From: Rhodocyclales bacterium
Lineage (GTDB): Bacteria; Pseudomonadota; Gammaproteobacteria; Burkholderiales; Rhodocyclaceae
DNA length: 60,793 bases
Direction of reading: 5' to 3'
NCBI GenBank assembly: GCA_028292505.1
Contig: JAQGMF010000057.1
Span: 1 to 60,793 of the forward strand
Shown here: one piece after another, positions 25,965 to 33,735 of the stretch
How positions within the stretch are numbered: position 1 is the first letter of the stretch
How the letters are laid out: each line of letters starts with the position of its first letter
Notes under the pieces: model-generated
Told to the model about the DNA's origin: nothing
Databases searched by the model: none
Seen by the model: the letters and a program-made list of their open reading frames with translations, nothing else
Made by a program: the position numbers and the translations under genes

Positions 25965-28415
25965 TTAAACAGTCAGATCCTCGAACGGTTTTTTCAATTC
26001 CGCGACGCCAACGCTGGCACTGCGTTCCAGCCACGGGTCCTTGTAGCCTTGCAGCGTGAAGAGCAGGCGTTCATAGAGTGCTTTGCGGTTGGCTGCATCT
26101 TCGACGACCTTGGCCTTGACGTAGTCCAGGCCCACGCGCTGCACGTAATGCACGGTGCGTTCCAGGTAGTAAGCTTCTTCACGATAGATCTGCAGGAAGG
26201 CGCCGGAATATTCCATCACCTCGTCGTCGGTCTTCACTTTGCAGAAGAACTCGGCCACTTCGGTCTTGATACCGCCGTTGCCGGCCACGTAGATTTCGTA
26301 GCCGGAATCGACGCCTATGACGCCGACATCTTTGATGCCGGCTTCGGCGCAGTTGCGCGGACAGCCTGAAACAGCCAGCTTGACCTTGTGCGGGCTGTAC
26401 ATGCCGAACAGCATCTTTTCCAGCTTGACGCCCATCTCCATCGACAGCTGTGTGCCGAAGCGGCAATGCTCGGCGCCGACACAGGTCTTCACGGTGCGCA
26501 GGCTCTTGCCGTAGGCGTGGCCTGACACCATACCGGCCTTGGCAAGGTCGTCCCACATCTTCGGCAGGTCGTCCTTCTTCACACCAAGCAGGTCGATGCG
26601 TTGACCGCCGGTGACTTTCACCGTGGGGACCTTGTACTTCTCGGCAGCGTCAGCGATGGCACGCAATTCATTCGGTGTGGTCAGGCCTCCCCACATGCGT
26701 GGCACGACGGAGTAGGTGCCGTCTTTCTGGATGTTGGCGTGGGCGCGTTCGTTGATGAAGCGTGATTGCGGATCGTCGATGGCCTCATGTGGCCAGCTCG
26801 ACGTGAGGTAGTAGTTCAAGGCCGGGCGACAGCTGGCACAACCGTTGGGCGTCTTCCAGTCCATCGCTGTCATGACGGCGGGGATGCTCAGCAAGTGCAA
26901 GTCACGGATCGCGGCGCGTACCTCGCCGTGCGAATGATCCGTGCAACCGCAAACGGCTTTGCTATTGGAATCGGCCGGTGTGTAGGCCCCACCGATGGTG
27001 GAGGCGAGGATCTGTTCGACCAGCCCGGTGCACGAGCCGCACGAGCTCGAGGCCTTCGTATGCTTGCGCACGTCTTCGAGCGTGAACAAGCCTTTTTCCT
27101 TGATCGATTTGACGATGACGCCCTTGCACACACCGTTGCACCCGCAGACTTCGGCGGTGTCGGGAAGGGATGCAGCGGAGTTCTGACCTTTGTGGCCGGC
27201 GTCACCCAGATTGGATTTACCGAACAGCAGATGGTCGCGAATTTCGTGGATGTCCTGCGCGTCCTTCAACATCTGGAAATACCAGGAGCCATCCACCGTG
27301 TCGCCGTACATCACCGCGCCGACAATCTTGTCGCTTTTTATGACAACGCGCTTATAGACGCCCATGCCTGGATCGGAGAGCACGATGTCTTCTGTGCCGT
27401 CACCGCCCGAGAAATCGCCAGCGGAGAACACGTCGATGCCGGTGACCTTGAGCTTGGTGCTGGTCACCGAACCTTGATAACGGCCGATGCCGAACATGGC
27501 CAGATGGTTGGCGCAGACCTTGGCTTGCTCGAACAGCGGCGCCACCAGGCCATAGGCGATGCCGCGATGGTTGGCGCACTCGCCGACCGCGTAGATGCGC
27601 GGGTCGAAGGTCTGCAGCGTGTCGCTGACGACGATGCCGCGATTGCAATGCAAGCCGGCTTTTTCGGCGAGTTCGGTGTTCGGGCGAATGCCGGCAGCCA
27701 TGACCACCAGGTCGGCCGGAATGGTTTCGCCATCCTTGAATTTGACGGCGGCGACGCGGCCGCTCTCGCCTGCAATCAGCTCAGCCGTTTGCGCCGGCAG
27801 ACGGAATTTCATGCCCTTCGTTTCGAGTGCCTGCTGCAGCATCAGGCCGGCCATCTTGTCGAGCTGGCGCTCCATGATCCAGTCGCCGATATGCACGATG
27901 GTCACGTCCATGCCACGAATGGCGAGACCGTTGGCCGCTTCGAGGCCAAGTAGTCCGGCGCCAATGACGACGGCATGTTTGTGGGTGGCAGCAGTGGTGA
28001 TCATCGCGTCGGTATCGGCGATATCGCGATAGGAAATCACGCCCGGCAGATCCTTGCCGGGTATCGGCAAGATGAAAGGATTGGAGCCGGTGGCAAGCAA
28101 CAGGCGGTCGTATTCGGCTTCCGTGCCGTCGTCGGCGATCACCTTGCGCTTCTTGCGGTCGATGGTGACGATCTTCTTGCCCGTCTGCAGATTTATGCCG
28201 TTGTCCTTGTACCAGTCGAGGTCGTTGAGGATGATGTCCTGGATGGTCATCTCGCCGGCGAGCACGGGCGAGAGCAGGATGCGGTTGTAGTTCGGGTGCG
28301 GTTCGGCGCCGAAGACGGTGATGTCGTACATGTCCGGCGCGATCTTGAGAATCTCCTCGATCGTGCGGACACCGGCCATGCCGTTGCCGACCATGACGAG
28401 TTTGAGCTTGCGCAT
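25965..28415 (-). CDS. nirB: Nitrite reductase (NADH) large subunit
   Basis: Cytoplasmic six-electron reduction of nitrite to ammonium with NADH. Read from the ATG at 28415 it has 816 residues. Domains in order: an FAD/NAD(P)H pyridine-nucleotide-disulfide oxidoreductase (VMVGNGMAGVRTIEEI; VVIGAGLLGLEAA), a BFD-like [2Fe-2S] domain (CGCNGVCKG and CGSCTGL), a ferredoxin-like half domain and the siroheme/4Fe-4S domain with CVGAEHC near 645 and SGCPRNC near 685. All cluster cysteines are present. The open frame continues 94 codons upstream, but those lie over the leader hairpins and promoter. It heads the nirB-nirD-PilJ-narK series. Confidence 0.96.
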   Translation of the reverse strand: MRKLKLVMVGNGMAGVRTIEEILKIAPDMYDITVFGAEPHPNYNRILLSPVLAGEMTIQDIILNDLDWYKDNGINLQTGKKIVTIDRKKRKVIADDGTEAEYDRLLLATGSNPFILPIPGKDLPGVISYRDIADTDAMITTAATHKHAVVIGAGLLGLEAANGLAIRGMDVTIVHIGDWIMERQLDKMAGLMLQQALETKGMKFRLPAQTAELIAGESGRVAAVKFKDGETIPADLVVMAAGIRPNTELAEKAGLHCNRGIVVSDTLQTFDPRIYAVGECANHRGIAYGLVAPLFEQAKVCANHLAMFGIGRYQGSVTSTKLKVTGIDVFSAGDFSGGDGTEDIVLSDPGMGVYKRVVIKSDKIVGAVMYGDTVDGSWYFQMLKDAQDIHEIRDHLLFGKSNLGDAGHKGQNSAASLPDTAEVCGCNGVCKGVIVKSIKEKGLFTLEDVRKHTKASSSCGSCTGLVEQILASTIGGAYTPADSNSKAVCGCTDHSHGEVRAAIRDLHLLSIPAVMTAMDWKTPNGCASCRPALNYYLTSSWPHEAIDDPQSRFINERAHANIQKDGTYSVVPRMWGGLTTPNELRAIADAAEKYKVPTVKVTGGQRIDLLGVKKDDLPKMWDDLAKAGMVSGHAYGKSLRTVKTCVGAEHCRFGTQLSMEMGVKLEKMLFGMYSPHKVKLAVSGCPRNCAEAGIKDVGVIGVDSGYEIYVAGNGGIKTEVAEFFCKVKTDDEVMEYSGAFLQIYREEAYYLERTVHYVQRVGLDYVKAKVVEDAANRKALYERLLFTLQGYKDPWLERSASVGVAELKKPFEDLTV

Positions 28416-28428
28416 GTGATACCTCTGT

Positions 28429-28461
28429 AAAAAGCCGGGGAAGCCCCTGTTGAATTCAGCT
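28429..28461 (-). terminator. Leader (attenuator) terminator upstream of nirB
   Basis: On the minus strand, AGCTG (28461-28457) pairs with CGGCT and GGGG pairs with CCCC across CTT. T5 follows, and the nirB ribosome-binding site (AGAGGT) begins a few bases later. It is placed like the nrt attenuator. Confidence 0.5.
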
Positions 28462-28468
28462 CTGACAG

Positions 28469-28509
28469 AGATCGACGTTGATCCGCAGCCCCCAACGCCG
28501 TTGCAGGGG
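28469..28509 (-). promoter_or_regulatory. ANTAR target: two tandem hexaloop hairpins in the nirB leader
   Basis: Minus-strand hairpin 1 (28509-28490) is CCCCTGC / GTTGGGG with loop AACGGC and one U-U mismatch. Hairpin 2 (28484-28469) is GGATC / GATCT with loop AACGTC. The linker is five bases. Both loops have A1 and G4. A terminator-like hairpin follows. The layout repeats that of the nrt leader although the stem sequences differ. Confidence 0.65.
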
Positions 28510-28552
28510 ACATGCGTGCCTGGGAAGGCAGGAGTCGCTATGGCAGCGTTAA

Positions 28553-28568
28553 AGCAAACGCTATGCCA
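28553..28568 (-). promoter_or_regulatory. Sigma-54 promoter of nirB
   Basis: The minus strand reads TGGCATAGCGTTTGCT, matching the -24/-12 consensus with GG and GC 10 bases apart. Predicted start is near 28542, giving a leader of about 125 nt that contains the ANTAR hairpins. Confidence 0.65.
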
Positions 28569-28641
28569 CGGCGGCGGCGAGGACTCAACATGTCGAAGGG
28601 CCCCTTCGCTACAGTGCTTTACACCACTAATTCGTGTTGAT

Positions 28642-28661
28642 TGCGCCATTGAGGTGGCGCA
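28642..28661. promoter_or_regulatory. Dyad upstream of the nirB sigma-54 promoter
   Basis: TGCGCCA-N6-TGGCGCA is a perfect inverted repeat about 110 bp upstream of the predicted start. It is in the position of an enhancer site; the spacing differs from the usual NtrC site. Confidence 0.35.
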
Positions 28662-28722
28662 GTGCGGCGCGCGCCATAGGAGTGCGCGAAGCACCAAGTA
28701 GGGGCCGGCGAATATTGCTTAG

Positions 28723-28873
28723 AGGCTGTTCATGATCTTACTGCGAGGCCGTGAGCGGGGCTCATGGGCTGCTCGAAATCCTCATGTAGCAACCTTCACC
28801 CCGGTTTCTGCGCTGCTCCGGGTTTGGCACATAAGCCCGCTGACGGCCTCTCGCTACAGATCATGAACAGCCT
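28723..28873. mobile_element. MITE-like element, 151 bp
   Basis: Terminal inverted repeats AGGCTGTTCATGATCT (16 bp, perfect) extend imperfectly inwards for about 15 bp more. The element is flanked by the 5-bp direct repeat CTTAG (28718-28722 and 28874-28878). It has no coding capacity. A non-autonomous transposon derivative is the best reading; the parental insertion sequence is not in the window. Confidence 0.75.
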
Positions 28874-28878
28874 CTTAG

Positions 28879-29120
28879 CTGAGGTCGGCAGACGATCCCG
28901 CTTCTCGGAAGTTGTTTGTGATCTCCCATTTGTCATGCGCCATTTCGGCACTGGCAAGCTCGGGATAAATCGGCTTCGTCCGAGTCGGCATCGCAGACAC
29001 AAAGGGCACGAAGGCTTTGCGCCTTCCTCCGTGGTGAAAAGCGCTTCACACCATCAGGCACATATCGCGTTGCGGGGTTCTTACCGCGAGAAGTCGTGCC
29101 GCAGTCGCAAATTTCACGGC
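28879..29120. other. Gene-free stretch between MITE and PL7 lyase gene
   Basis: No credible reading frame or promoter on either strand. Only a short GAAGGCTTTGCGCCTTC-type palindrome (near 29009) stands out. The plus-strand frame running through here is antisense to the lyase gene. Confidence 0.4.
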
Positions 29121-29153
29121 AAAAAAAACGGCGCCCGCAAGGGCGCCGTTTTC
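29121..29153 (-). terminator. Terminator after the PL7 alginate lyase gene
   Basis: On the minus strand, ACGGCGCCC pairs with GGGCGCCGT around TTGC, followed by eight T. Confidence 0.9.
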
Positions 29154-29174
29154 GTCGAGACCGAGCGTTGCGGC

Positions 29175-30692
29175 TCAGGGATGAATCACTTGCAAGCGCT
29201 TGAAGCTGACCTGGGCATAGTCGCCCTTGACTGCGCCAGTATCCTTGTTGTCGAGGTTGTAGACCCCTGCCTTGAAGTACATCCAGTCGCCGTTCACACC
29301 GGTATCGAGCATGAAGGTGGAGGTGAACTTCTCACCGCTCTGCTTGGTGACGGTCACCGTCAGCGTCAGGCCGGACAACTTGATTTCGTAGTCGAACCAC
29401 TCTCCCAGCTTGATCCCATGCTCTTTCGGCACGAGTGTGATTTCTTGCTCTCCGCCGCCTTCGGTAGGCTCATTGTTGAAAGAAATGGCGCCGAGACTGT
29501 TGGCCGTTGCACCGTCCTGGTTGGTGTAGATCAGCTTGACGGGTTCCTTCGTCGAGGCGTGGATCTGACCGATGATGGTGCGGCCCTTGTGATCCTTGTC
29601 TCCGTTCAGAGTTACGTGGTCGATACGTACAGTCGCGCGCATCGTGCCGTCGATGGCGCCGGCGTCGGCCTTGGTGGCGGGCCACTTGGATTTGCCAGGA
29701 TTGACGTAATTGCTGTTCACCCAGTTGTTCTTCGGGATGGTCGGATCCAGGAAATCGTAAGGGTCAAGCAACTCCCGCAATTCGGAGCGCGGATAGCTGG
29801 AATTTGACGTGGTGTTGCCGTATGAGTCAGCACGGAAAACCATGTTGCCTTCGGCGTCGGCCCAGAACATCGTCGTGTCCTTGTAGCCATTGGGTCCAGA
29901 AAGCTCAACGGGATAGACCTCGTAGGCATTTGGCCATGCCGTGTACGCCGGATTGTAAGTCGCCGGGCTAGCGGGGCGTCCGGCGACCACAGTGTTGTAG
30001 GGCAGCTGTATTTTCCACTTCGACAGGTCGAAGAATGCGCCCGGTGGGCGAACTCCCGACGAACTGGAGGAACTACTCGACTGCGACGAGCTGACCGAGG
30101 AACTGCTGGATTTCGAGGAGCTGCTCGACGAACTTTGGGCCGACGAGCTGGAACTCGACGAACTTGACGAACAGTTGCCTGCTCCGAGAGTCCAGACCTC
30201 TGCCTCGCTCAAGCTGACCTTCTTGTTGACATTGTTGCCCGTGCTTTCGAGACGGACGCGGTTGGCGGAAATGTCTGGAAAGTCTGTTGTTACCAGCCCT
30301 GTACTCGTGCCAGCTGACGGACCGCTCGCGACGGTCGTCCAGGTGAGGCCATTGTTTGCGGAGACCTTGAGCGTGAAGTTGTATTTGCGCTGATCGCCTT
30401 GATACCAGGCCAGCTTCGAATAAGCCACGTTCTGACAGGAGCCCAGATTGAATTCGATCCATTGCATGGCGGTCGTGGCGTCGGAGGTCCAGTGGGTGGA
30501 AAGCTTGGCGTCCACCGTGAAAGCAGCGATATTGCCTTGGCCGTCATCGCTGCTTGCCGTGACGTTGACGGGCGGAATGGCGATCTTGGTCTGCGCCATG
30601 GCGGCGCCGGAGGCCAGTGCCAGGCCTTGTATTCCGAGAGCAATAACGATAGCTGAAGTCAGCTTTCGCCACGTGAACGAAGGTAAATGCAT
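29175..30692 (-). CDS. Secreted alginate lyase, PL7 family, with discoidin-like domain
   Basis: Cleaves alginate by beta-elimination. It starts at the ATG at 30692 behind AAGGAGA and has about 505 residues. In order: a signal peptide (to about residue 34, AAMAQT), a galactose-binding/F5-8 type C-like carbohydrate-binding domain (about 40-165), a serine-rich low-complexity linker (about 172-212), and a PL7 jelly-roll domain (about 217-505). All three PL7 motifs are visible: RSELRE near 300, QIHA near 371 and YFKAGVYN near 469. Ser-rich linkers of this kind are typical of multi-domain polysaccharidases such as those of Saccharophagus and Cellvibrio, so domain import by transfer is possible. It is unrelated to the lyase at 7823-9136. 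Confidence 0.92.
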   Translation of the reverse strand: MHLPSFTWRKLTSAIVIALGIQGLALASGAAMAQTKIAIPPVNVTASSDDGQGNIAAFTVDAKLSTHWTSDATTAMQWIEFNLGSCQNVAYSKLAWYQGDQRKYNFTLKVSANNGLTWTTVASGPSAGTSTGLVTTDFPDISANRVRLESTGNNVNKKVSLSEAEVWTLGAGNCSSSSSSSSSSAQSSSSSSSKSSSSSVSSSQSSSSSSSSGVRPPGAFFDLSKWKIQLPYNTVVAGRPASPATYNPAYTAWPNAYEVYPVELSGPNGYKDTTMFWADAEGNMVFRADSYGNTTSNSSYPRSELRELLDPYDFLDPTIPKNNWVNSNYVNPGKSKWPATKADAGAIDGTMRATVRIDHVTLNGDKDHKGRTIIGQIHASTKEPVKLIYTNQDGATANSLGAISFNNEPTEGGGEQEITLVPKEHGIKLGEWFDYEIKLSGLTLTVTVTKQSGEKFTSTFMLDTGVNGDWMYFKAGVYNLDNKDTGAVKGDYAQVSFKRLQVIHP

Positions 30693-30963
30693 TTGTCTTC
30701 TCCTTGGGGCTGAAAGCGAATTTGTCGGGTCTTGCCGCCGTTGTCCACAAGGTGGGGCAAATTCGCGGGAACCGGCTGTAACCCAATTGCCGGCTGCCGG
30801 ATACTCAATGGTTCGGGAATGAATCGTAATTGCTGTTAACACGTGGAATATTCCGTAATTCCGGAATGTTCCATGATTGCATTCTGTGGCGACTGGCGCG
30901 GGTCGGGCAGACGCAACCCCGTAGGCCTAGCTGATTGCTCGCGGATACTTGCTATACCGTTGG
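30693..30963. promoter_or_regulatory. PL7 upstream region with paired 10-bp palindromes
   Basis: GGAATATTCC (30845-30854) and GGAATGTTCC (30863-30872) lie 18 bp centre to centre with TTCCGGAA between them, about 155 bp upstream of the lyase start. They could be operators. No gene is seen here. Confidence 0.4.
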
Positions 30964-33648
30964 CTATACCCGTTCGAATACGCATTGCCAGAGGCGCGCC
31001 ACCGCTTCACGCGCACCTGCCAGGCTGTCGTCGTCCATGCGGCTGTCATGTTCGTTGAGACGCAGCAGATGTTGGGCGTGGCGTAGCTGGCGATACGCAT
31101 CGGCAGCGGCATGGGCGATATCGGCAGGCAGCAAGCCGACGTTGGCGGCCAGCTTGAGCAAAGCGATATTGCCGATGTCCGCCGCGAGTTCGGGCCACTG
31201 GTGCGCATAGGCGAGCACCAGGTATTGCACGATGAACTCGACATGCACCAGGCCACCCGCATCATGCTTGAGTTGGAAGCCTTCACCTTTGTTGGCATGT
31301 GCATCCATCATTTTCTTGCGCATCGCCACCACTTCGCTGCGCAGCTTGGCGAGGTCGCGCGGCTGGCATAGCAGATCGTGGCGCAAGCGCTCGAAGTGCG
31401 CGCCGACCTCACCGTTGCCGGCGCAGAAGCGCGCCCGCGTGAGGGCCTGGTGCTCCCACACCCAGGCCGATTCGCGCTGATATTTTTCGAAAGCTTCGAC
31501 GGAACTGACCAACAGACCGGAGTCGCCATTGGGGCGCAGACGCAGATCGACTTCGAACAGCAGACCGGCGCTGGTGCGGCTCGAAATCCAGGTATTGATG
31601 CGCTGCGCGAGGCGCGCGTAGACGGGCTGTGCTTCCGGGTCCGGATCGTCGTGCAGGAACACGATGTCGAGATCGGAGGCGTAGCCGAGTTCTTTGCCGC
31701 CGAGTTTGCCGTAACCGATGATGGCGAAACGATGCGTGTCAGCGTGTCGCTTGACGAGCTTCTTCCAGCACTGCTTGAGCGTCTCGCCGAGCACGATGTC
31801 GGCAAGTTCGGAGAGTTTGTCGGACAGCGCTTCCACCGTCAGGTCGCCCGCCAGATCGCGATTGAGCAGACGGAAGACTTGCGCGTGGTGCGCCTCGCGC
31901 ATCAGGTCCATCTGCCGCTCGGTGTCGTCGCCCAACGCATCCAGCGCGAATGAAAGTTCGGCCGCGCAGCGCGCGTTGTCGGTGCCTTCGCTGAGGTTGC
32001 GGTTGTCGAGCAACTCGTCGAGCAGCAGCGGGTGGCGCGTCAGGTAGTTCGCCGCCCAGCTCGAACTCGATGTCAGTTCGACGACGCGCTCCAGCGCGAG
32101 TGGATATTGTTGCAACAAAGCGAGATAGGCCGCGCGGCGGCAGATCGCTTCGAGTAACTCGATCATGCGGATCAGTGTCTGGTCCGGATTGGCGCGTGCC
32201 GCAGCGAGCGCCAGTACGCGCGGCACGACGGTGTCGAGGCGGGCGCGGCCTTCTTCGCTCATGGCGCGGTAGCGGGGCCCATCGCGGAAAGTGCGCAGGC
32301 GGTCGCAAAGATTCTTCTTGTCGTGATAGCCGAAATTTTCCAGGGCCGTGCATACGCTGTCGACTTCGCTGTCGCTGGACCACGCGCCGGCAAGCGTGGC
32401 ATCGGGCGAGATTTCGCCTGCTGCCGGGTCGGAAAACACGCCGTCGAAGTGACGGCTGACGATGACGCGATGTGCGTCGAGCGCCACCATCAAGGCATCG
32501 ACACTCGGAAATCCCATTGACATAGCAACGCGCAGGCTATCCTGTGGAAATGACGGAAGCATATGTGTTTGCGCATCGTCGAGGTACTGGATGCGATGTT
32601 CCAGGCGGCGCAGGAAATCGTAGGCAGCGTTGAGCTCCGCCACCGTGCTATCCGGCAGCAGGCCACGCACGGCCAGCGCATCGAGGACCTGCAAGGTCGG
32701 TCGCACGCGCAGCCCCGCATCACGCCCGCCGCGGATCAGCTGGAAGACCTGGGCGATGAATTCGATCTCGCGGATGCCGCCCGGCCCGAGCTTGATATTG
32801 TCGGCCATCTCGCGGCGCGCGACCTCGCGGCGGATTTGTGCGTGCAGCGCGCGCATGGCATTGATCGCGCCGAAATCGAGATACTTGCGGAACACGAAGG
32901 GGCGCGCGATGGCATCGAGCTCGTCATGACGATTGCCGGTCAGCGCGCGTGCCTTGATCCAGGCGTAACGCTCCCACTCGCGTCCCTGGCTGACGAAATA
33001 GTTCTCCAGCATATCGAAGCTGTCCACCAGCGGGCCGGAGTCGCCATTCGGCCGCAAACGCATGTCGACGCGAAAGACGAAACCCTCGCCGGTCATCTCC
33101 GAGATCGCCGCGATGATGGCGCGCCCCAGGCGGGTATGAAATTCGAAGGCACTGAGCGAACGCGTGCCGTCCGTTTCGCCCTCGCCGGGGTAAACGAAAA
33201 TCAGGTCGATGTCCGAGGACACGTTCAACTCGCCGCCGCCGAGCTTGCCCATACCGATGACAATGAGCAGCTGCTCCGCGCCCGTCGCGTCGCGCGGTAA
33301 GCCGTGGCGCGCGGCGAGTTGGGCCGTCAGCACGCGTTGCGCCGTATCGATTGCCACCTCCGCGAGCATCGTCATGGCCTCGGTTACCTCGGGCAACGGT
33401 GCGAGGCCATTGAGGTCGCGAACCATGACTTGCGCATAGACATAGGCACGCAGGCGGCGCAGACGCGGGCCGAGATTCGTGTCGGTCAGTGGCTCTTCGG
33501 CCAGGAAGGCGAGCAGATCGTTGCGATCGAGCGGGCGATCCAGCACCGGCCCGATGCGCGGCGCCAGCCACGGGCGGGCCAGCAACTGGGCCTGCAGGAA
33601 ACGGCTGTGCTCCGCGGCGCTGGCGATGTATCGGTCTGATTGGTTCAT
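30964..33648 (-). CDS. glnE: Bifunctional glutamine synthetase adenylyltransferase/adenylyl-removing enzyme
   Basis: Adds or removes AMP on glutamine synthetase in response to PII, so it sets glutamine synthetase activity to nitrogen status. Two nucleotidyltransferase domains are seen: the N-terminal GMGKLGGGELNVSSDIDLIF and the C-terminal GYGKLGGKELGYASDLDIVF, each with a DxD pair. The length of 894 residues is close to E. coli GlnE. It starts at the ATG at 33648 and is divergent from the YhdP-type gene. Its position near nir/nrt genes is a shared nitrogen theme but it is not in their operons. Confidence 0.96.
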   Translation of the reverse strand: MNQSDRYIASAAEHSRFLQAQLLARPWLAPRIGPVLDRPLDRNDLLAFLAEEPLTDTNLGPRLRRLRAYVYAQVMVRDLNGLAPLPEVTEAMTMLAEVAIDTAQRVLTAQLAARHGLPRDATGAEQLLIVIGMGKLGGGELNVSSDIDLIFVYPGEGETDGTRSLSAFEFHTRLGRAIIAAISEMTGEGFVFRVDMRLRPNGDSGPLVDSFDMLENYFVSQGREWERYAWIKARALTGNRHDELDAIARPFVFRKYLDFGAINAMRALHAQIRREVARREMADNIKLGPGGIREIEFIAQVFQLIRGGRDAGLRVRPTLQVLDALAVRGLLPDSTVAELNAAYDFLRRLEHRIQYLDDAQTHMLPSFPQDSLRVAMSMGFPSVDALMVALDAHRVIVSRHFDGVFSDPAAGEISPDATLAGAWSSDSEVDSVCTALENFGYHDKKNLCDRLRTFRDGPRYRAMSEEGRARLDTVVPRVLALAAARANPDQTLIRMIELLEAICRRAAYLALLQQYPLALERVVELTSSSSWAANYLTRHPLLLDELLDNRNLSEGTDNARCAAELSFALDALGDDTERQMDLMREAHHAQVFRLLNRDLAGDLTVEALSDKLSELADIVLGETLKQCWKKLVKRHADTHRFAIIGYGKLGGKELGYASDLDIVFLHDDPDPEAQPVYARLAQRINTWISSRTSAGLLFEVDLRLRPNGDSGLLVSSVEAFEKYQRESAWVWEHQALTRARFCAGNGEVGAHFERLRHDLLCQPRDLAKLRSEVVAMRKKMMDAHANKGEGFQLKHDAGGLVHVEFIVQYLVLAYAHQWPELAADIGNIALLKLAANVGLLPADIAHAAADAYRQLRHAQHLLRLNEHDSRMDDDSLAGAREAVARLWQCVFERV

Positions 33649-33735
33649 GACGCAGGGGTTTTCGGAGGTCTTGGGGGTCTTCGGTTAGAATTGCAGACCT
33701 GATCAAGTCGGCATACGTCGGCGGTCGCAGCGGTT

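Noticed and set aside
28416..28697. N-terminal extension of nirB by 94 codons
   Set aside because: It covers the sigma-54 promoter and leader hairpins, and NirB proteins begin at the MRKLKLVMVGNG segment.
28764..29807. Long plus-strand open frame of 347 codons
   Set aside because: It starts inside the MITE and runs antisense to the PL7 lyase gene; no family features.
30055..30175. Tandem repeat that could look like a CRISPR or satellite
   Set aside because: It is the serine-codon-rich linker of the PL7 lyase, with no spacers.
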